A stretch of 52,328 bases of DNA. Origin: Sporanaerobacter acetigenes DSM 13106 (GTDB lineage: Bacteria > Bacillota > Clostridia > Tissierellales > Sporanaerobacteraceae). The notes beneath the pieces are model-generated. The model worked only from the letters and a program-made list of their open reading frames with translations. It had not been told where the DNA came from and did not search any database. The position numbers and the translations under genes are program-made. Shown piece by piece: positions 16,184 to 25,524 of this stretch (position 1 is the first letter of the stretch; each line of letters opens with the position of its first letter). The DNA is taken from positions 1-52,328 of the forward strand of contig NZ_FQXR01000018.1 in NCBI RefSeq assembly GCF_900130025.1. The letters run 5' to 3'.

Positions 16184-17333
16184 CCATGCAATACTTTCTG
16201 CATCTGGATCACATAGATGGCTTAATTGTATGCCATCTGCGAGATTAGAACTTGAATTTGAAGATAAAGAAAATACAGCTGCGGCGGAAGGCACTGCTGC
16301 TCACGCCCTATGTGAACATAAACTTCGTAAGGCACTTAAAATGAGGAGCAAAAGGCCTACTTCAAGTTATGACTCTGATGAGATGGAACAGTACACAGAT
16401 GATTATGTAGATTTTGTAATGGAGCAACTAGAAATTGTAAAACAAAGTTGTAAAGACCCTTTGGTGCTTATTGAACAGAAATTGGATTTTTCCTGTTATG
16501 TGCCACAGGGGTTTGGGACAGGGGATTCAATTATTATTGCTGACGAGAAGCTTCATGTAATTGACTTTAAATATGGTATGGGAGTTTTAGTAGATGCAGT
16601 AGAAAATCCACAGATGAAGCTGTATGGGCTAGGTGCTTTGGAAATCTATGATAGCCTTTATGACATCAAAGAGGTGTCTATGACTATATTCCAACCACGC
16701 AGAGAAAATATCAGTACATGGACAATTCCAGTAGAAGAACTTAAATCTTGGGCAGAAAACGAACTAAAACCAAAGGCTATTTTAGCAATTAATGGTGAAG
16801 GAGATTATATTCCTGGCGAATGGTGCACTTTCTGCAAAGCATCAGCAAAATGCCGTGCAAGGGCAGAGGCAAAATTAGAACTTGCAAGGTGTGAGTTTAA
16901 GCTTCCACCACTTTTAACTGATATGGAGATAGAAGAAATTCTTCATAAGATACCAGACCTTACTAAATGGGCAAATGAAATTATTGCATATGCTACAGAT
17001 TCAGCTGTTAATCACGGTAAACAATGGAATGGATTTAAGGTGGTGGAGGGCCGTTCTAATCGTAAATATAAAGATGAAGAAGCTGTGGCAAATGTAGCTA
17101 GGGCAAATGGATATAGAGATATCTATCGTCAAAGTCTTATTACAATTACAGAAATGCAAAAATTAATGGGCAAGAAACAATTTGAAGAAGTTTTGGGTGG
17201 TCTTATATATAAACTACCTGGAAAGCCGACATTAGTTCCAATTACAGATAAGAGGCCGGCTATGAATATATCAAATGTAAATGATGAGTTTAATAAAATA
17301 ATGGAGGATGAAGATTATGATAAATCAAAATAA
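16176..17333 (+). CDS. DUF2800 protein, RecB/Cas4-like nuclease fold
   Basis: 385 residues. A PD-(D/E)xK-type core is visible as GTGDSIII followed by VIDFKYG, with Q upstream in the LNC/HAL region, plus a cysteine cluster C-x2-C-x5-C (WCTFCKASAKC), as in RecB/Cas4-type exonucleases. The N-terminus (SSHAILSASGSHRWLNC) is a hallmark of the DUF2800 family. It probably processes DNA ends during phage replication or recombination together with the DUF2815 protein and the polymerase that follow. Nuclease activity is inferred from motifs. Confidence 0.8.
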   Translation: MSSHAILSASGSHRWLNCMPSARLELEFEDKENTAAAEGTAAHALCEHKLRKALKMRSKRPTSSYDSDEMEQYTDDYVDFVMEQLEIVKQSCKDPLVLIEQKLDFSCYVPQGFGTGDSIIIADEKLHVIDFKYGMGVLVDAVENPQMKLYGLGALEIYDSLYDIKEVSMTIFQPRRENISTWTIPVEELKSWAENELKPKAILAINGEGDYIPGEWCTFCKASAKCRARAEAKLELARCEFKLPPLLTDMEIEEILHKIPDLTKWANEIIAYATDSAVNHGKQWNGFKVVEGRSNRKYKDEEAVANVARANGYRDIYRQSLITITEMQKLMGKKQFEEVLGGLIYKLPGKPTLVPITDKRPAMNISNVNDEFNKIMEDEDYDKSK

Positions 17334-17865
17334 AACTAAAGTTATTACAGGTACGAATACTCGTTTAAGCTATTTCCACGGCTGGGAGCCAGTATCAATT
17401 AATGGAGGTGCTGAAAAGTACAGTGTGTCAGTGCTTATTCCGAAATCAGATACAGAAACCATAAATGCTATTAATAAAGCAGTAGATGCAGCAATTGAAG
17501 AGGGAATCCATAAGTTTGGTGGTAAAAAGCCAAATAAAGCTGCCATAAAACTACCTTTACGAGATGGAGATGTGGAGCGTGAAGATGAAGCATACAAAGG
17601 ACATTACTTTGTAAATGCCAATAGTACAACCCCACCTCAGATTGTGGATAGAGCAGTTAAGCCTATACTTGACCGTAATGAGGTATATAGTGGTTGCTAT
17701 GCAAGGGTTTCTTTAAATTTCTATGCTTTTAATAGTAATGGCAATAAAGGTGTGGCCTGTGGGTTAGGTAATATTCAAAAAATAAAAGATGGTGAGCCTT
17801 TAGGTGGTAGAACAAATGCAGCTGATGACTTTACTACTTTGGAAGACGATGACTTTTTAAAATAG
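17317..17865 (+). CDS. DUF2815 protein, probable single-stranded DNA-binding protein
   Basis: About 182 residues. Motifs typical of DUF2815 include TRLSYFHGWEP, YSVSVLIPKSD and GCYARVSLNFYAFNSNGNKG; the last resembles OB-fold single-strand binding proteins. An acidic C-terminal tail (TTLEDDDFLK) is also like that of SSB proteins. ATG 17317 is chosen because GGAGG lies 9 nt before it; ATG 17308 is too close to that site. It overlaps the DUF2800 gene end. Role: coating ssDNA for the adjacent polymerase, inferred. Confidence 0.7.
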   Translation: MINQNKTKVITGTNTRLSYFHGWEPVSINGGAEKYSVSVLIPKSDTETINAINKAVDAAIEEGIHKFGGKKPNKAAIKLPLRDGDVEREDEAYKGHYFVNANSTTPPQIVDRAVKPILDRNEVYSGCYARVSLNFYAFNSNGNKGVACGLGNIQKIKDGEPLGGRTNAADDFTTLEDDDFLK

Positions 17866-17884
17866 AAAGTAAATAACTATAAGA

Positions 17885-17919
17885 CAAGGTGGTAGAGGAT
17901 ATTCTTCTACCCCTTGTTT
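17885..17919 (+). terminator. Intrinsic terminator before the polymerase gene
   Basis: CAAGG-T-GGTAGA pairs with TCTACC-CCTTG (11 bp, one bulge), followed by TTTCTTTT. It lies between the DUF2815 gene and the polymerase gene and could reduce polymerase expression. Confidence 0.6.
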
Positions 17920-17941
17920 CTTTTGAAAGGATGATAATTAT

Positions 17942-19891
17942 ATGAAAACATTGTCCATTGATATTGAGACATTTTCCAGTATTAATCTTCAAAAGTCTGG
18001 TGTTTATCGTTACGCAGAGAGCAAAGATTTTGAAATTCTACTGTTTGGATATTCGGTAGATGGAGGAGAAGTTCAGGTAGCTGATCTTGCAAGAGGAGAG
18101 AAAGTTCCAAAGGAGATAATAAATGCTCTTATTGATGATTCGGTTATTAAATGGGCTTTTAACTCACAGTTTGAAAGAGTCTGCTTATCAAGGTGGCTTA
18201 GGTTACCTACAGGAACTTATCTTTCTCCGAAATCTTGGCATTGCACTCTTGTTTGGTCAGCAACTTTAGGACTTCCATTATCCCTTGTAGGAGTAGGAGC
18301 AGTGCTTGGTCTTGAAAAGCAAAAATTATCAGAGGGGAAAAACTTAATTAAATATTTTTGTATTCCTTGCTCTCCAACAAAATCAAATGGCGGCCGTACT
18401 CGTAATCTTCCACAGCATGACTTAGAAAAATGGGAGTTATTTAAAGAATATAACAAGCGTGATGTGGAAACGGAACTCGCAATACAAGATAAGCTATCAA
18501 AATTTCCTGTGCCAGATGCTGAGTGGCAGAATTATCAGTTAGACCAGATAATTAATGACCGTGGCATTGCTCTTGATATGGATTTTGTAAGACAGGCAAT
18601 TTCATGTGATGAAAAATTCAAAACAGAAAATCTTGAAAAGGCAAAGGAACTAACAGGTCTTGAAAACCCAAATTCTCCTTCACAATTAAAAGAGTGGCTT
18701 TTTGAAAAAGGGGTAGAAACAGACTCACTTTCCAAGGAAGTAGTTTCAGAGTTACTTGAAGAGGCAGAAGGGGAAATACATGAGGCACTTTCTATTAGAC
18801 AGAAACTTGCAAAAAGTAGTGTAAAGAAATATACGGCAATGGAAAATGTGGTTTGTAGTGATAATAGAGCTAGGGGTTTAATTCAGTTTTATGGTGCAAA
18901 TAGAACGGGCAGATATGCTGGAAGGCTTATACAGGTGCAAAATTTACCTCAAAACCATTTACCTGATTTAAAAGAGGCTCGTACTTTAGTTAAAACAGGA
19001 AATCTTATAGCTTTGGATTTACTGTATGACAGCATTCCTAATGTACTATCAGAATTAATAAGAACAAGTTTTATACCAAAGAAAGGAAGTAGGTTTATTG
19101 TAGCTGACTTTTCTGCAATTGAGGCTCGTGTTATTGCTTGGCTTGCAAATGAAGAGTGGAGAATACATGTATTTGCAGGTGGTGGAGATATTTACTGTGC
19201 TTCAGCATCACAAATGTTTAATGTTCCAGTAGAGAAAAATGGTATTAACGGACACTTAAGGCAGAAGGGTAAAATAGCAGAATTGGCTTTAGGCTATGGC
19301 GGTTCAACAGGTGCATTAAAAGCAATGGGAGCAGTTCAAATGGGACTTTCTGAAGAGGAATTACAACCATTAGTAAATGCATGGAGAGAGTCAAATCCTA
19401 ATATTACAAAGTTGTGGTGGGGTGTGGATAAGGCAGTTAAAAGGGCTATAAAAGGTAGAACTACTACATCAACCCATGGCATTCAGTTTACTTACCAGAG
19501 TGGAATTCTCTTTATAAAACTACCAAGTGGTAGGCAACTTTCCTATGTAAAACCTCGTATTGGTGAGAATAGATTTGGGGGAGAATCTGTTACCTATGAA
19601 GGTGTTGGTGGAACAAAGAAATGGGAGAGAATAGAGAGTTATGGGCCCAAATTTGTAGAAAATATTGTACAAGCAATTAGTCGTGATATTTTAGCCGAAT
19701 CAATGCTTAAGCTAGAGACTCAAGGATACGAAATCGTTATGCATGTCCATGATGAGGTAATAATAGAAATTCAAGATGAGAAGTCTTCAGTGGAAGAAGT
19801 ATGTAAAATAATGAGCCAAACTCCATCATGGATAGAGGGATTACTTCTTAATGCTGATGGCTTTGAATCTAAGTTTTATAAAAAAGAATAA
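17942..19891 (+). CDS. Phage family A DNA polymerase (Pol I-like)
   Basis: 649 residues; it copies the phage genome. The N-terminal 3'-5' exonuclease domain shows SIDIETFS (D7, E9) and RDVETELAIQDKL. The polymerase domain shows motif A VADFSAIEARVIAW (D389), an O-helix region (GYGGSTGALKAMG) and motif C HVHDEVII (D604). It lacks a 5'-3' exonuclease domain, as usual for phage-encoded enzymes. ATG 17942 follows AAAGGATG. It lies with DUF2800 and DUF2815 in a block bounded by the two direct repeats. Confidence 0.9.
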   Translation: MKTLSIDIETFSSINLQKSGVYRYAESKDFEILLFGYSVDGGEVQVADLARGEKVPKEIINALIDDSVIKWAFNSQFERVCLSRWLRLPTGTYLSPKSWHCTLVWSATLGLPLSLVGVGAVLGLEKQKLSEGKNLIKYFCIPCSPTKSNGGRTRNLPQHDLEKWELFKEYNKRDVETELAIQDKLSKFPVPDAEWQNYQLDQIINDRGIALDMDFVRQAISCDEKFKTENLEKAKELTGLENPNSPSQLKEWLFEKGVETDSLSKEVVSELLEEAEGEIHEALSIRQKLAKSSVKKYTAMENVVCSDNRARGLIQFYGANRTGRYAGRLIQVQNLPQNHLPDLKEARTLVKTGNLIALDLLYDSIPNVLSELIRTSFIPKKGSRFIVADFSAIEARVIAWLANEEWRIHVFAGGGDIYCASASQMFNVPVEKNGINGHLRQKGKIAELALGYGGSTGALKAMGAVQMGLSEEELQPLVNAWRESNPNITKLWWGVDKAVKRAIKGRTTTSTHGIQFTYQSGILFIKLPSGRQLSYVKPRIGENRFGGESVTYEGVGGTKKWERIESYGPKFVENIVQAISRDILAESMLKLETQGYEIVMHVHDEVIIEIQDEKSSVEEVCKIMSQTPSWIEGLLLNADGFESKFYKKE

Positions 19892-19907
19892 GAAGATTTT
19901 AATTTAA

Positions 19908-19947
19908 GGGGTTCGATTGTTTCAGATTTTTTGCATATAGGTAGAGA
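19908..19947 (+). repeat. Direct repeat copy 2 (GGGGTTCGAT-N6-AGATTTTTTGCATAT)
   Basis: GGGGTTCGAT (19908-19917) and AGATTTTTTGCATAT (19924-19938) followed by GGTAGAG match 15569-15607. With the first copy it brackets the block of five genes from 15643 to 19891. Each copy lies about 35-45 bp before a start codon. Confidence 0.6.
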
Positions 19948-19983
19948 TACAATTCTCGGAACTATATGATAGGAGGTTTTCTT

Positions 19984-20652
19984 ATGAAAGAATTGATACC
20001 CAAGGATGAATATGGAATCTTTGCTGACACAAAAGATACTGCAAGAGTAGATAGTTTATTTGTGGCAGAGTTCTTTGAAAAACAACATAAGCATGTTTTG
20101 CGTGATATTGCAAAAATCACTGAGCCCAAATCTGGACTTAGTAAAAAATTCACTAAGTCCAATTTTGAGCTGACCTATTACAAAGACAGTACTGGAAGAA
20201 AGCTACCTTGTTATGCCATGACTCGTGATGGCTTTACTATATTAGTTATGGGATATACAGGACAAAAAGCAATGCATTTTAAAGAATTATATATCCGAAG
20301 ATTTAATGAGATGGAGGAATTCATTAAATCTTTAGTTTCTGCTCGTAAGGAGTTCCCATTATTAACAGAAAACATAAAACTACTTCACGAAAATCCGAAG
20401 CCTTATCACTTCAGCAACGAATGCGATATGATTAATCGAATTGTAATTGGAATGTCTGCAAAGCAGTTTAGGCTTGCAAACGGTATAGAAAAAGGAAAGA
20501 GCATTAGACCATATTTAAATGATGAGCAAATCAGTATGATTGAGACTTTGCAAAGGGTTGATATTGGATTATTGGTATCAGTGCCAGATTATGAACAGCG
20601 TAAACGCTATCTTGAATGGTACATTACAAAAATGAAGGACAAGGATATATAG
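19984..20652 (+). CDS. Rha-type phage regulatory protein
   Basis: 222 residues. The N-terminal Rha domain shows VDSLFVAEFFEKQHKHVLRD, then FELTYYKDSTGRKLPCYAMT and RDGFTILVMGYTGQKAMHFK, as in phage Rha and antirepressor proteins. The C-terminal part (about 125-222) is helical and not assigned. The start is ATG 19984 with AGGAGG upstream. Such proteins modulate phage regulation or antirepression; what it controls here is unknown. Confidence 0.8.
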   Translation: MKELIPKDEYGIFADTKDTARVDSLFVAEFFEKQHKHVLRDIAKITEPKSGLSKKFTKSNFELTYYKDSTGRKLPCYAMTRDGFTILVMGYTGQKAMHFKELYIRRFNEMEEFIKSLVSARKEFPLLTENIKLLHENPKPYHFSNECDMINRIVIGMSAKQFRLANGIEKGKSIRPYLNDEQISMIETLQRVDIGLLVSVPDYEQRKRYLEWYITKMKDKDI

Positions 20653-20666
20653 AAGGGGGAAAGCCA

Positions 20667-20879
20667 ATGTTTTATGTAAAAGAAAAGCTTACTGAAACTG
20701 TGGAAATATCAGTTGAAATTAATGATGAAAACGTGTACTGCACATGCCCATGTTGTGGTTGCGAGGTAAATGTTGATCTTTCAGAATTATTGAGTGATGG
20801 AGTTAGTGATTTATATGGTACTAGTGTTTACTGTAAGGAATGTAGTGAAACACTAACGAGAAAATTATGGAGGGAATAG
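20667..20879 (+). CDS. Small zinc-ribbon phage protein
   Basis: 70 residues. Two CxxC-type knuckles, CPCCGC and CKEC, suggest one zinc ribbon. ATG 20667 follows AAGGGGGAAAG. Codons at its end overlap the ribosome site of the next gene. Function unknown; possibly nucleic-acid binding. Confidence 0.6.
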   Translation: MFYVKEKLTETVEISVEINDENVYCTCPCCGCEVNVDLSELLSDGVSDLYGTSVYCKECSETLTRKLWRE

Positions 20880-20881
20880 TC

Positions 20882-21313
20882 ATGAGTATAAATAAATTTA
20901 ACCCTGAAGGTTACTATGATCCAACAGCCTATGAAGCACTTACAAATATTATTGAGAATGAGAAGGCAGAGAAAAAAGCTGCCTTCAGGCCACTTGTGTA
21001 TATCTGTTCTCCCTATTCTGGAGATATTGAAATGAATATAAAAAAGGCTCGTACTTTTTGTAGATTTGCCATAGAGAAAAACTATATACCTCTTGCTCCA
21101 CATCTACTTTTTCCACAGTTTATGGATGATGATGATTCTAAAGAAAGAGAACTTGCAATGTTTATGAATATGGTCTTACTTGGGAAATGCAATGAACTTT
21201 GGGTATTTGGTAGTACCATATCAAATGGGATGGTACAGGAAATTGAAAAGGCAAAGAAACGAAAACAGTTAATCAGATATTTTAATGAGAAGTTAGAGGA
21301 GGTTTCGGAATGA
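20882..21313 (+). CDS. DUF4406-like / nucleoside 2-deoxyribosyltransferase-like protein
   Basis: About 143 residues. The core LVYICSPYSGDIEMNIKKAR, then YIPLAPHLLFPQFMDDDD and CNELWVFGSTISNGMVQEI matches the Rossmann-like fold of DUF4406 and nucleoside deoxyribosyltransferase relatives. These may act on nucleotides or nucleoside tags; activity here is unproven. ATG 20882 follows GGAGGG, and the 3' end overlaps the primase start by 4 nt. Confidence 0.7.
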   Translation: MSINKFNPEGYYDPTAYEALTNIIENEKAEKKAAFRPLVYICSPYSGDIEMNIKKARTFCRFAIEKNYIPLAPHLLFPQFMDDDDSKERELAMFMNMVLLGKCNELWVFGSTISNGMVQEIEKAKKRKQLIRYFNEKLEEVSE

Positions 21314-23556
21314 TTAAATTCACTTTATATACAGCAAATTGCACTGGTAATCTTTCAAACTGTCTATATCCCAACAAGGTGGTAATCACGGATAAGGAAT
21401 CTATGATAGAAGCTATCAAGTTTGACCACGTTACAGCAGAATTTAAAGATAATTACCGTAGTAATGCTAATTTCATAAAAGCAGATAATTTAGCACTCGA
21501 TTGTGACAATGACCACTCAGATGATCCAAAGGACTGGATAACCTCAGTTGATGTGGCCACTACATTTCAAGGTGTTTCATTTGTAGTTGCCTACAGTAGA
21601 AACCATATGAAAGAGAAAGGGGGTAAATCCCCTAGACCAAGATTTCATGTATATTTTATGACTATGGCAATAACAGATGCAGATGAATATGCCAATTTAA
21701 AAAAGGAAATAGCATCAATATTTCCATACTTTGATAGAAATGCCCTTGATAGTGCAAGGTTACTATTTGGAACTCATAATGCTGAAGTTGAGTTTTATGA
21801 TGGGAATAAAAGCATTACAGAATTTCTAGAAGAGTATGCTTTTGAAAACTGGGATATGGAACAGGAGCAAGTACCAGAGGGAAAGAGAAATAGCACAATG
21901 TCTCATTATGCTGGAAGGATTATAAAACGCTTTGGAGATACAGATGATGCTTATGAGCTTTTTCTTAAAAAGGCAGAAAAATGCAGTCCACCACTTGATG
22001 ATAGTGAATTAAAGCAGATATGGAGTAGTGCTGTTAATTTTGGAAAGAGAGTGGCAACACAGGAAGGATATATTCCACCAGAGGATTACAACTCTGATTT
22101 AGTACTAAAGCCTGATGATTTCTCGGATGTAGGACAGGCGGTTGTACTTGCAAGAGAATACAAAGAAGTCCTTAGATACTCACCATCAACAGATTATATA
22201 GTTTATAACGGTAGCTTTTGGGAAGAGTCGAAACCTAAAGCTCAAGCTGCGGCACAGGAGTTAACCACTAGGCAGCTTGAAGAAGCAGAGACAGAGATGG
22301 AAAAAGTTATGGCTGAGATGGTTAAAAACGGAGCAATAGATTTAATTGTAGCAATGGGAGAGAAAAAGGCAAAGGATGTTTTTAACGATGAACAAATGAG
22401 GTCTTTTAATAAATATGAAAATGCTATGGCTTATAGGAAGTATGCTATTAAACGAAGAGATTCTAAATATATTACTTCATCATTAAAAGAGGCACACCCA
22501 ATGCTTGAAATTGAACCTAAAGATCTTGATGCAGATGGTTTTTTATTAAATACACCAACAGCCACCTATGATTTGAGAAAAGGCATAAATTCAATGATGG
22601 AGCCTGATTCTTCACATTTTATAACAAAGCAAACAACAGTAGATCCAAATGATATAGGTGCTAGTAAATGGGAAGATGCCTTAGATACATTCTTCTTAAA
22701 AGATAAAGATTTAATAAATTATGTGCAAAGAATAGTAGGGCTTTCAGCCATTGGCAAAGTTTATGTAGAAGCTTTAATTATAGCCTATGGTGAAGGAAGG
22801 AACGGTAAATCTACCTTTTGGAATGTAATAGCTAGGGTTCTAGGAAGCTACAGTGGAAATATATCGGCAGATATTCTTACTGTAGGATGTAGAAGAAATG
22901 TAAAGCCAGAACTAGCTGAAGCCAAGGGAAAGAGACTTCTTATTGCAGCTGAGATGGAAGAAGGGGTAAGGCTTAATACTTCTAATATTAAACAGCTTTG
23001 TTCCACTGATGAAATCTATGCAGAAAAGAAATATAAAGACCCTTTTGGATATACCCCAAGTCATACTTTAGTTTTATATACCAATCACCTACCTAAGGTG
23101 GGTGCGATTGATAAAGGAACTTGGAGAAGGCTTATTGTAATTCCCTTTGAAGCAAAGATAGAAGGTAGTAGCGATATTAAAAATTATGCAGACTACCTCT
23201 ATGAAGAAGCGGGGGGTGTAATTCTCACTTGGATAATAGAGGGTGCGGAAAAGGTAATAAAAGACAATTATAATATTGAACCACCTAAAAAGGTGAAGGA
23301 TGCAATAAAGACCTATAGGGAAAACAATGACTGGCTAGCCCATTTTCTAGATGAGTGCTGTGAAATAGATGAAAGCTTTATAGAAAAATCGGGAGAGGTT
23401 TATGAAGAATATCGTGCGTTTTGTATCAGAACTGGAGAATTTGCTCGAAGTACAACTGATTTTTATACAGCTATAGACTCAGAAGGCTTTGAAAGGAAAA
23501 GGACAAAGACAGGAAATATAATTAAGGGTTTAAAACTAAAGTCAGAATTCCTGTAA
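21310..23556 (+). CDS. Phage/plasmid primase-helicase (P4/D5 type)
   Basis: 748 residues, a primase fused to a superfamily 3 helicase. The N-terminal half has an archaeo-eukaryotic-primase-like region (LALDCDNDHSDD and RPRFHVYFM) and a primase C-terminal segment. The C-terminal half has the helicase P-loop GEGRNGKST (K500) and a D5-type region (LVLYTNHLPKVGAIDKGTWR, then RLIVIPF). It unwinds and primes the phage origin. ATG 21310 follows GAGGAGG. An unusual inverted repeat lies just downstream. Confidence 0.88.
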   Translation: MIKFTLYTANCTGNLSNCLYPNKVVITDKESMIEAIKFDHVTAEFKDNYRSNANFIKADNLALDCDNDHSDDPKDWITSVDVATTFQGVSFVVAYSRNHMKEKGGKSPRPRFHVYFMTMAITDADEYANLKKEIASIFPYFDRNALDSARLLFGTHNAEVEFYDGNKSITEFLEEYAFENWDMEQEQVPEGKRNSTMSHYAGRIIKRFGDTDDAYELFLKKAEKCSPPLDDSELKQIWSSAVNFGKRVATQEGYIPPEDYNSDLVLKPDDFSDVGQAVVLAREYKEVLRYSPSTDYIVYNGSFWEESKPKAQAAAQELTTRQLEEAETEMEKVMAEMVKNGAIDLIVAMGEKKAKDVFNDEQMRSFNKYENAMAYRKYAIKRRDSKYITSSLKEAHPMLEIEPKDLDADGFLLNTPTATYDLRKGINSMMEPDSSHFITKQTTVDPNDIGASKWEDALDTFFLKDKDLINYVQRIVGLSAIGKVYVEALIIAYGEGRNGKSTFWNVIARVLGSYSGNISADILTVGCRRNVKPELAEAKGKRLLIAAEMEEGVRLNTSNIKQLCSTDEIYAEKKYKDPFGYTPSHTLVLYTNHLPKVGAIDKGTWRRLIVIPFEAKIEGSSDIKNYADYLYEEAGGVILTWIIEGAEKVIKDNYNIEPPKKVKDAIKTYRENNDWLAHFLDECCEIDESFIEKSGEVYEEYRAFCIRTGEFARSTTDFYTAIDSEGFERKRTKTGNIIKGLKLKSEFL

Positions 23557-23587
23557 CAGTGTATTTTACTTAAAGGTGTAGGTCGTA

Positions 23588-23669
23588 GAAGGTCATATAT
23601 ATAACTTTTCTATAGGCTATAAAAAATAGTATATATATAAAGTTATATATATACCCTCCATTGACCTTC
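23588..23669. repeat. Long nested inverted repeat, candidate origin or control site
   Basis: GAAGGTCA (23588-23595) mirrors TGACCTTC (23662-23669), and inside it TATATATAACTTT (23596-23608) mirrors AAAGTTATATATA (23639-23651). The centre is very AT-rich, and GGTC/GGTG words repeat outside the arms. The 150-bp gap between the primase-helicase and the nuclease gene holds no ORF. An origin recognised by the primase-helicase is plausible; a regulatory hairpin is the alternative. Confidence 0.45.
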
Positions 23670-23705
23670 ACCCTTATATATATTTGATGAATAGAAGGTG
23701 TAAAA

Positions 23706-23987
23706 ATGCAGGAAAAACAAATAGAACAGAAATTGATAAAGGAAGTAAAAAAGATGGGAGGTATTTCTCCGAAGTTTGTATCTCCTGGATTTGATGGGGT
23801 ACCAGACAGATTAGTTCTTTTACCTGACGGAAGATTGGCATTTGTAGAACTAAAAGCACCAGGTAAAGCTTTAAGACCACTCCAATTAAAAAGAAAAAAG
23901 CAGCTAGAGGGTTTAGGTTTTAAGGTTTATGTAATAGATGATGTCATTCAGATTGGAGGGATTCTAGATGAAATACAATCCTCATGA
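23706..23987 (+). CDS. VRR-NUC domain nuclease
   Basis: 93 residues. The VRR-NUC (PD-(D/E)xK) motifs are present: E near the N-terminus, FDGVPDRLVLLP, then AFVELKAPG and Q in RPLQLKRKK. Single-domain proteins of this kind are nicking or structure-specific nucleases in phage replication modules, usually next to an SNF2 helicase as here. Its stop overlaps the helicase start by 20 nt. Confidence 0.88.
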   Translation: MQEKQIEQKLIKEVKKMGGISPKFVSPGFDGVPDRLVLLPDGRLAFVELKAPGKALRPLQLKRKKQLEGLGFKVYVIDDVIQIGGILDEIQSS

Positions 23988-25311
23988 CTATCAAAGCTAT
24001 GCTACTAAATTCATATTGGATAATCCAATTTCAGCAGTACTGCTAGATATGGGTTTAGGTAAGAGTGTTATAACTCTTAATGCCATATTTGACCTTTGCC
24101 TTGATAGTTTTGAGATTTCAAAGGTTTTAGTTATTGCACCTTTAAGGGTTGCGAGAGATACATGGCCTTTAGAAATAAAAAAGTGGGATCACCTTAAAGG
24201 ACTTACTTACTCTGTAGCTATAGGTAATGAAAGGCAAAGGAAAATGGCCCTTATGGAGAAATCAAATATCTATCTTATAAATCGTGAAAATGTGGATTGG
24301 CTAATAAATGAAAGTGGTATGCCATTTGACTATGACATGGTTGTAATCGATGAATTATCATCCTTTAAATCTCATCAAACAAAGAGATTTAAAAGCCTAT
24401 TAAAAGTAAGGCCCAAAGTAAAACGTATTGTTGGGCTAACAGGAACTCCAAGTAGTAATGGCTTAATGGATCTATGGGCAGAGTTTAGACTTCTTGATAT
24501 GGGTGAAAGGCTAGGAAGATTTATTACACATTATAGAAATAATTTCTTTGAACCTGATAAACGGAACGTGCAGATGATATTTAGTTATAAGCCAAAGGCT
24601 GGTGCTGAGGATGAAATTTATCGTCTTATTTCAGATATTACTATTTCTATGAAAAGCACTGATTATTTAAAAATGCCAGAATGCATTATAAATGAAGTTC
24701 CTGTGATACTTTCTGAAAAAGACCAAAAAGCTTATAACAGTTTAAAAAAAGATTTAGTTTTATCTCTTGAAGGTGAGGAAATTGATGCTGTAAACGCAGC
24801 GGCCCTATCAAACAAACTTTGTCAAATGGCAAATGGGGCAGTCTATGGTGAAGATAGAAAGGTGTTAGAGGTGCATGATAAAAAACTAGATGCCCTTGAA
24901 GATTTAATTGAAGCCGCTAATGGAAAACCAGTACTTGTGGTTTATTGGTTTAAGCATGATTTAGAAAGGATTAAGAAGCGTTTTAGTATTCGTGAAATAA
25001 AAAGTACTATAGATATTAAAGATTGGAATAATGGTGAAGTTCCGGTAGCCGTAATTCATCCAGCATCTGCAGGGCATGGACTTAATCTTCAGGCTGGCGG
25101 TTCAACTTTAATATGGTTTGGGCTTACTTGGAGTTTAGAACTTTATCAACAAACCAATGCAAGACTATGGAGACAAGGACAAAAAGAAACTGTTGTTATT
25201 AACCATATTATTGCCAAAGGAACTATTGACGAAGATGTGATGAAGGCACTAAATAAAAAGGAAGTAAGTCAAGAAGCGTTACTAGAAGCCGTGAAAGCTA
25301 GAATAGAATAA
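23968..25311 (+). CDS. SNF2-family DNA helicase/ATPase
   Basis: 447 residues. Motif I DMGLGKS (K32), motif II as VVIDELSSF (D128-E129-L-S), motif III GLTGTPSSN, and the C-terminal helicase domain with HPASAGHGLNLQAGGS and QTNARLWRQGQ. It is probably a branch-migration or remodelling partner of the VRR-NUC nuclease just upstream. ATG 23968 follows GGAGGG within the nuclease gene. Confidence 0.9.
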   Translation: MKYNPHDYQSYATKFILDNPISAVLLDMGLGKSVITLNAIFDLCLDSFEISKVLVIAPLRVARDTWPLEIKKWDHLKGLTYSVAIGNERQRKMALMEKSNIYLINRENVDWLINESGMPFDYDMVVIDELSSFKSHQTKRFKSLLKVRPKVKRIVGLTGTPSSNGLMDLWAEFRLLDMGERLGRFITHYRNNFFEPDKRNVQMIFSYKPKAGAEDEIYRLISDITISMKSTDYLKMPECIINEVPVILSEKDQKAYNSLKKDLVLSLEGEEIDAVNAAALSNKLCQMANGAVYGEDRKVLEVHDKKLDALEDLIEAANGKPVLVVYWFKHDLERIKKRFSIREIKSTIDIKDWNNGEVPVAVIHPASAGHGLNLQAGGSTLIWFGLTWSLELYQQTNARLWRQGQKETVVINHIIAKGTIDEDVMKALNKKEVSQEALLEAVKARIE

Positions 25312-25323
25312 GGGGGACTTTAA

Positions 25324-25521
25324 GTGAATAACTGTTTTGCTTATAAAAATAGAGAGTGTATAGCTTTAAAAGAAACTAAGTGTAAAGACTGTAACTTTTA
25401 TAAAACAAAAAAAGAAGTTGAAGAAGGAAGAAGAAAGGCCATTGAAAGAATAAAAAGTTTAGATAAAGAAACTAGGGAGCATATAAACGAAACCTACTAT
25501 GATGGTAAACTGGGGGTGTAG
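25324..25521 (+). CDS. Small cysteine-containing phage protein
   Basis: 65 residues. The pattern C-x7-C-x7-C-x2-C in the first 25 residues (NNCFAYKNRECIALKETK, then CKDCNFY) suggests a small zinc site, followed by a charged helix. GTG start with AGGGGG upstream. Function unknown. It lies 3 bp before the late-regulator gene. Confidence 0.6.
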   Translation: MNNCFAYKNRECIALKETKCKDCNFYKTKKEVEEGRRKAIERIKSLDKETREHINETYYDGKLGV

Positions 25522-25524
25522 CCT

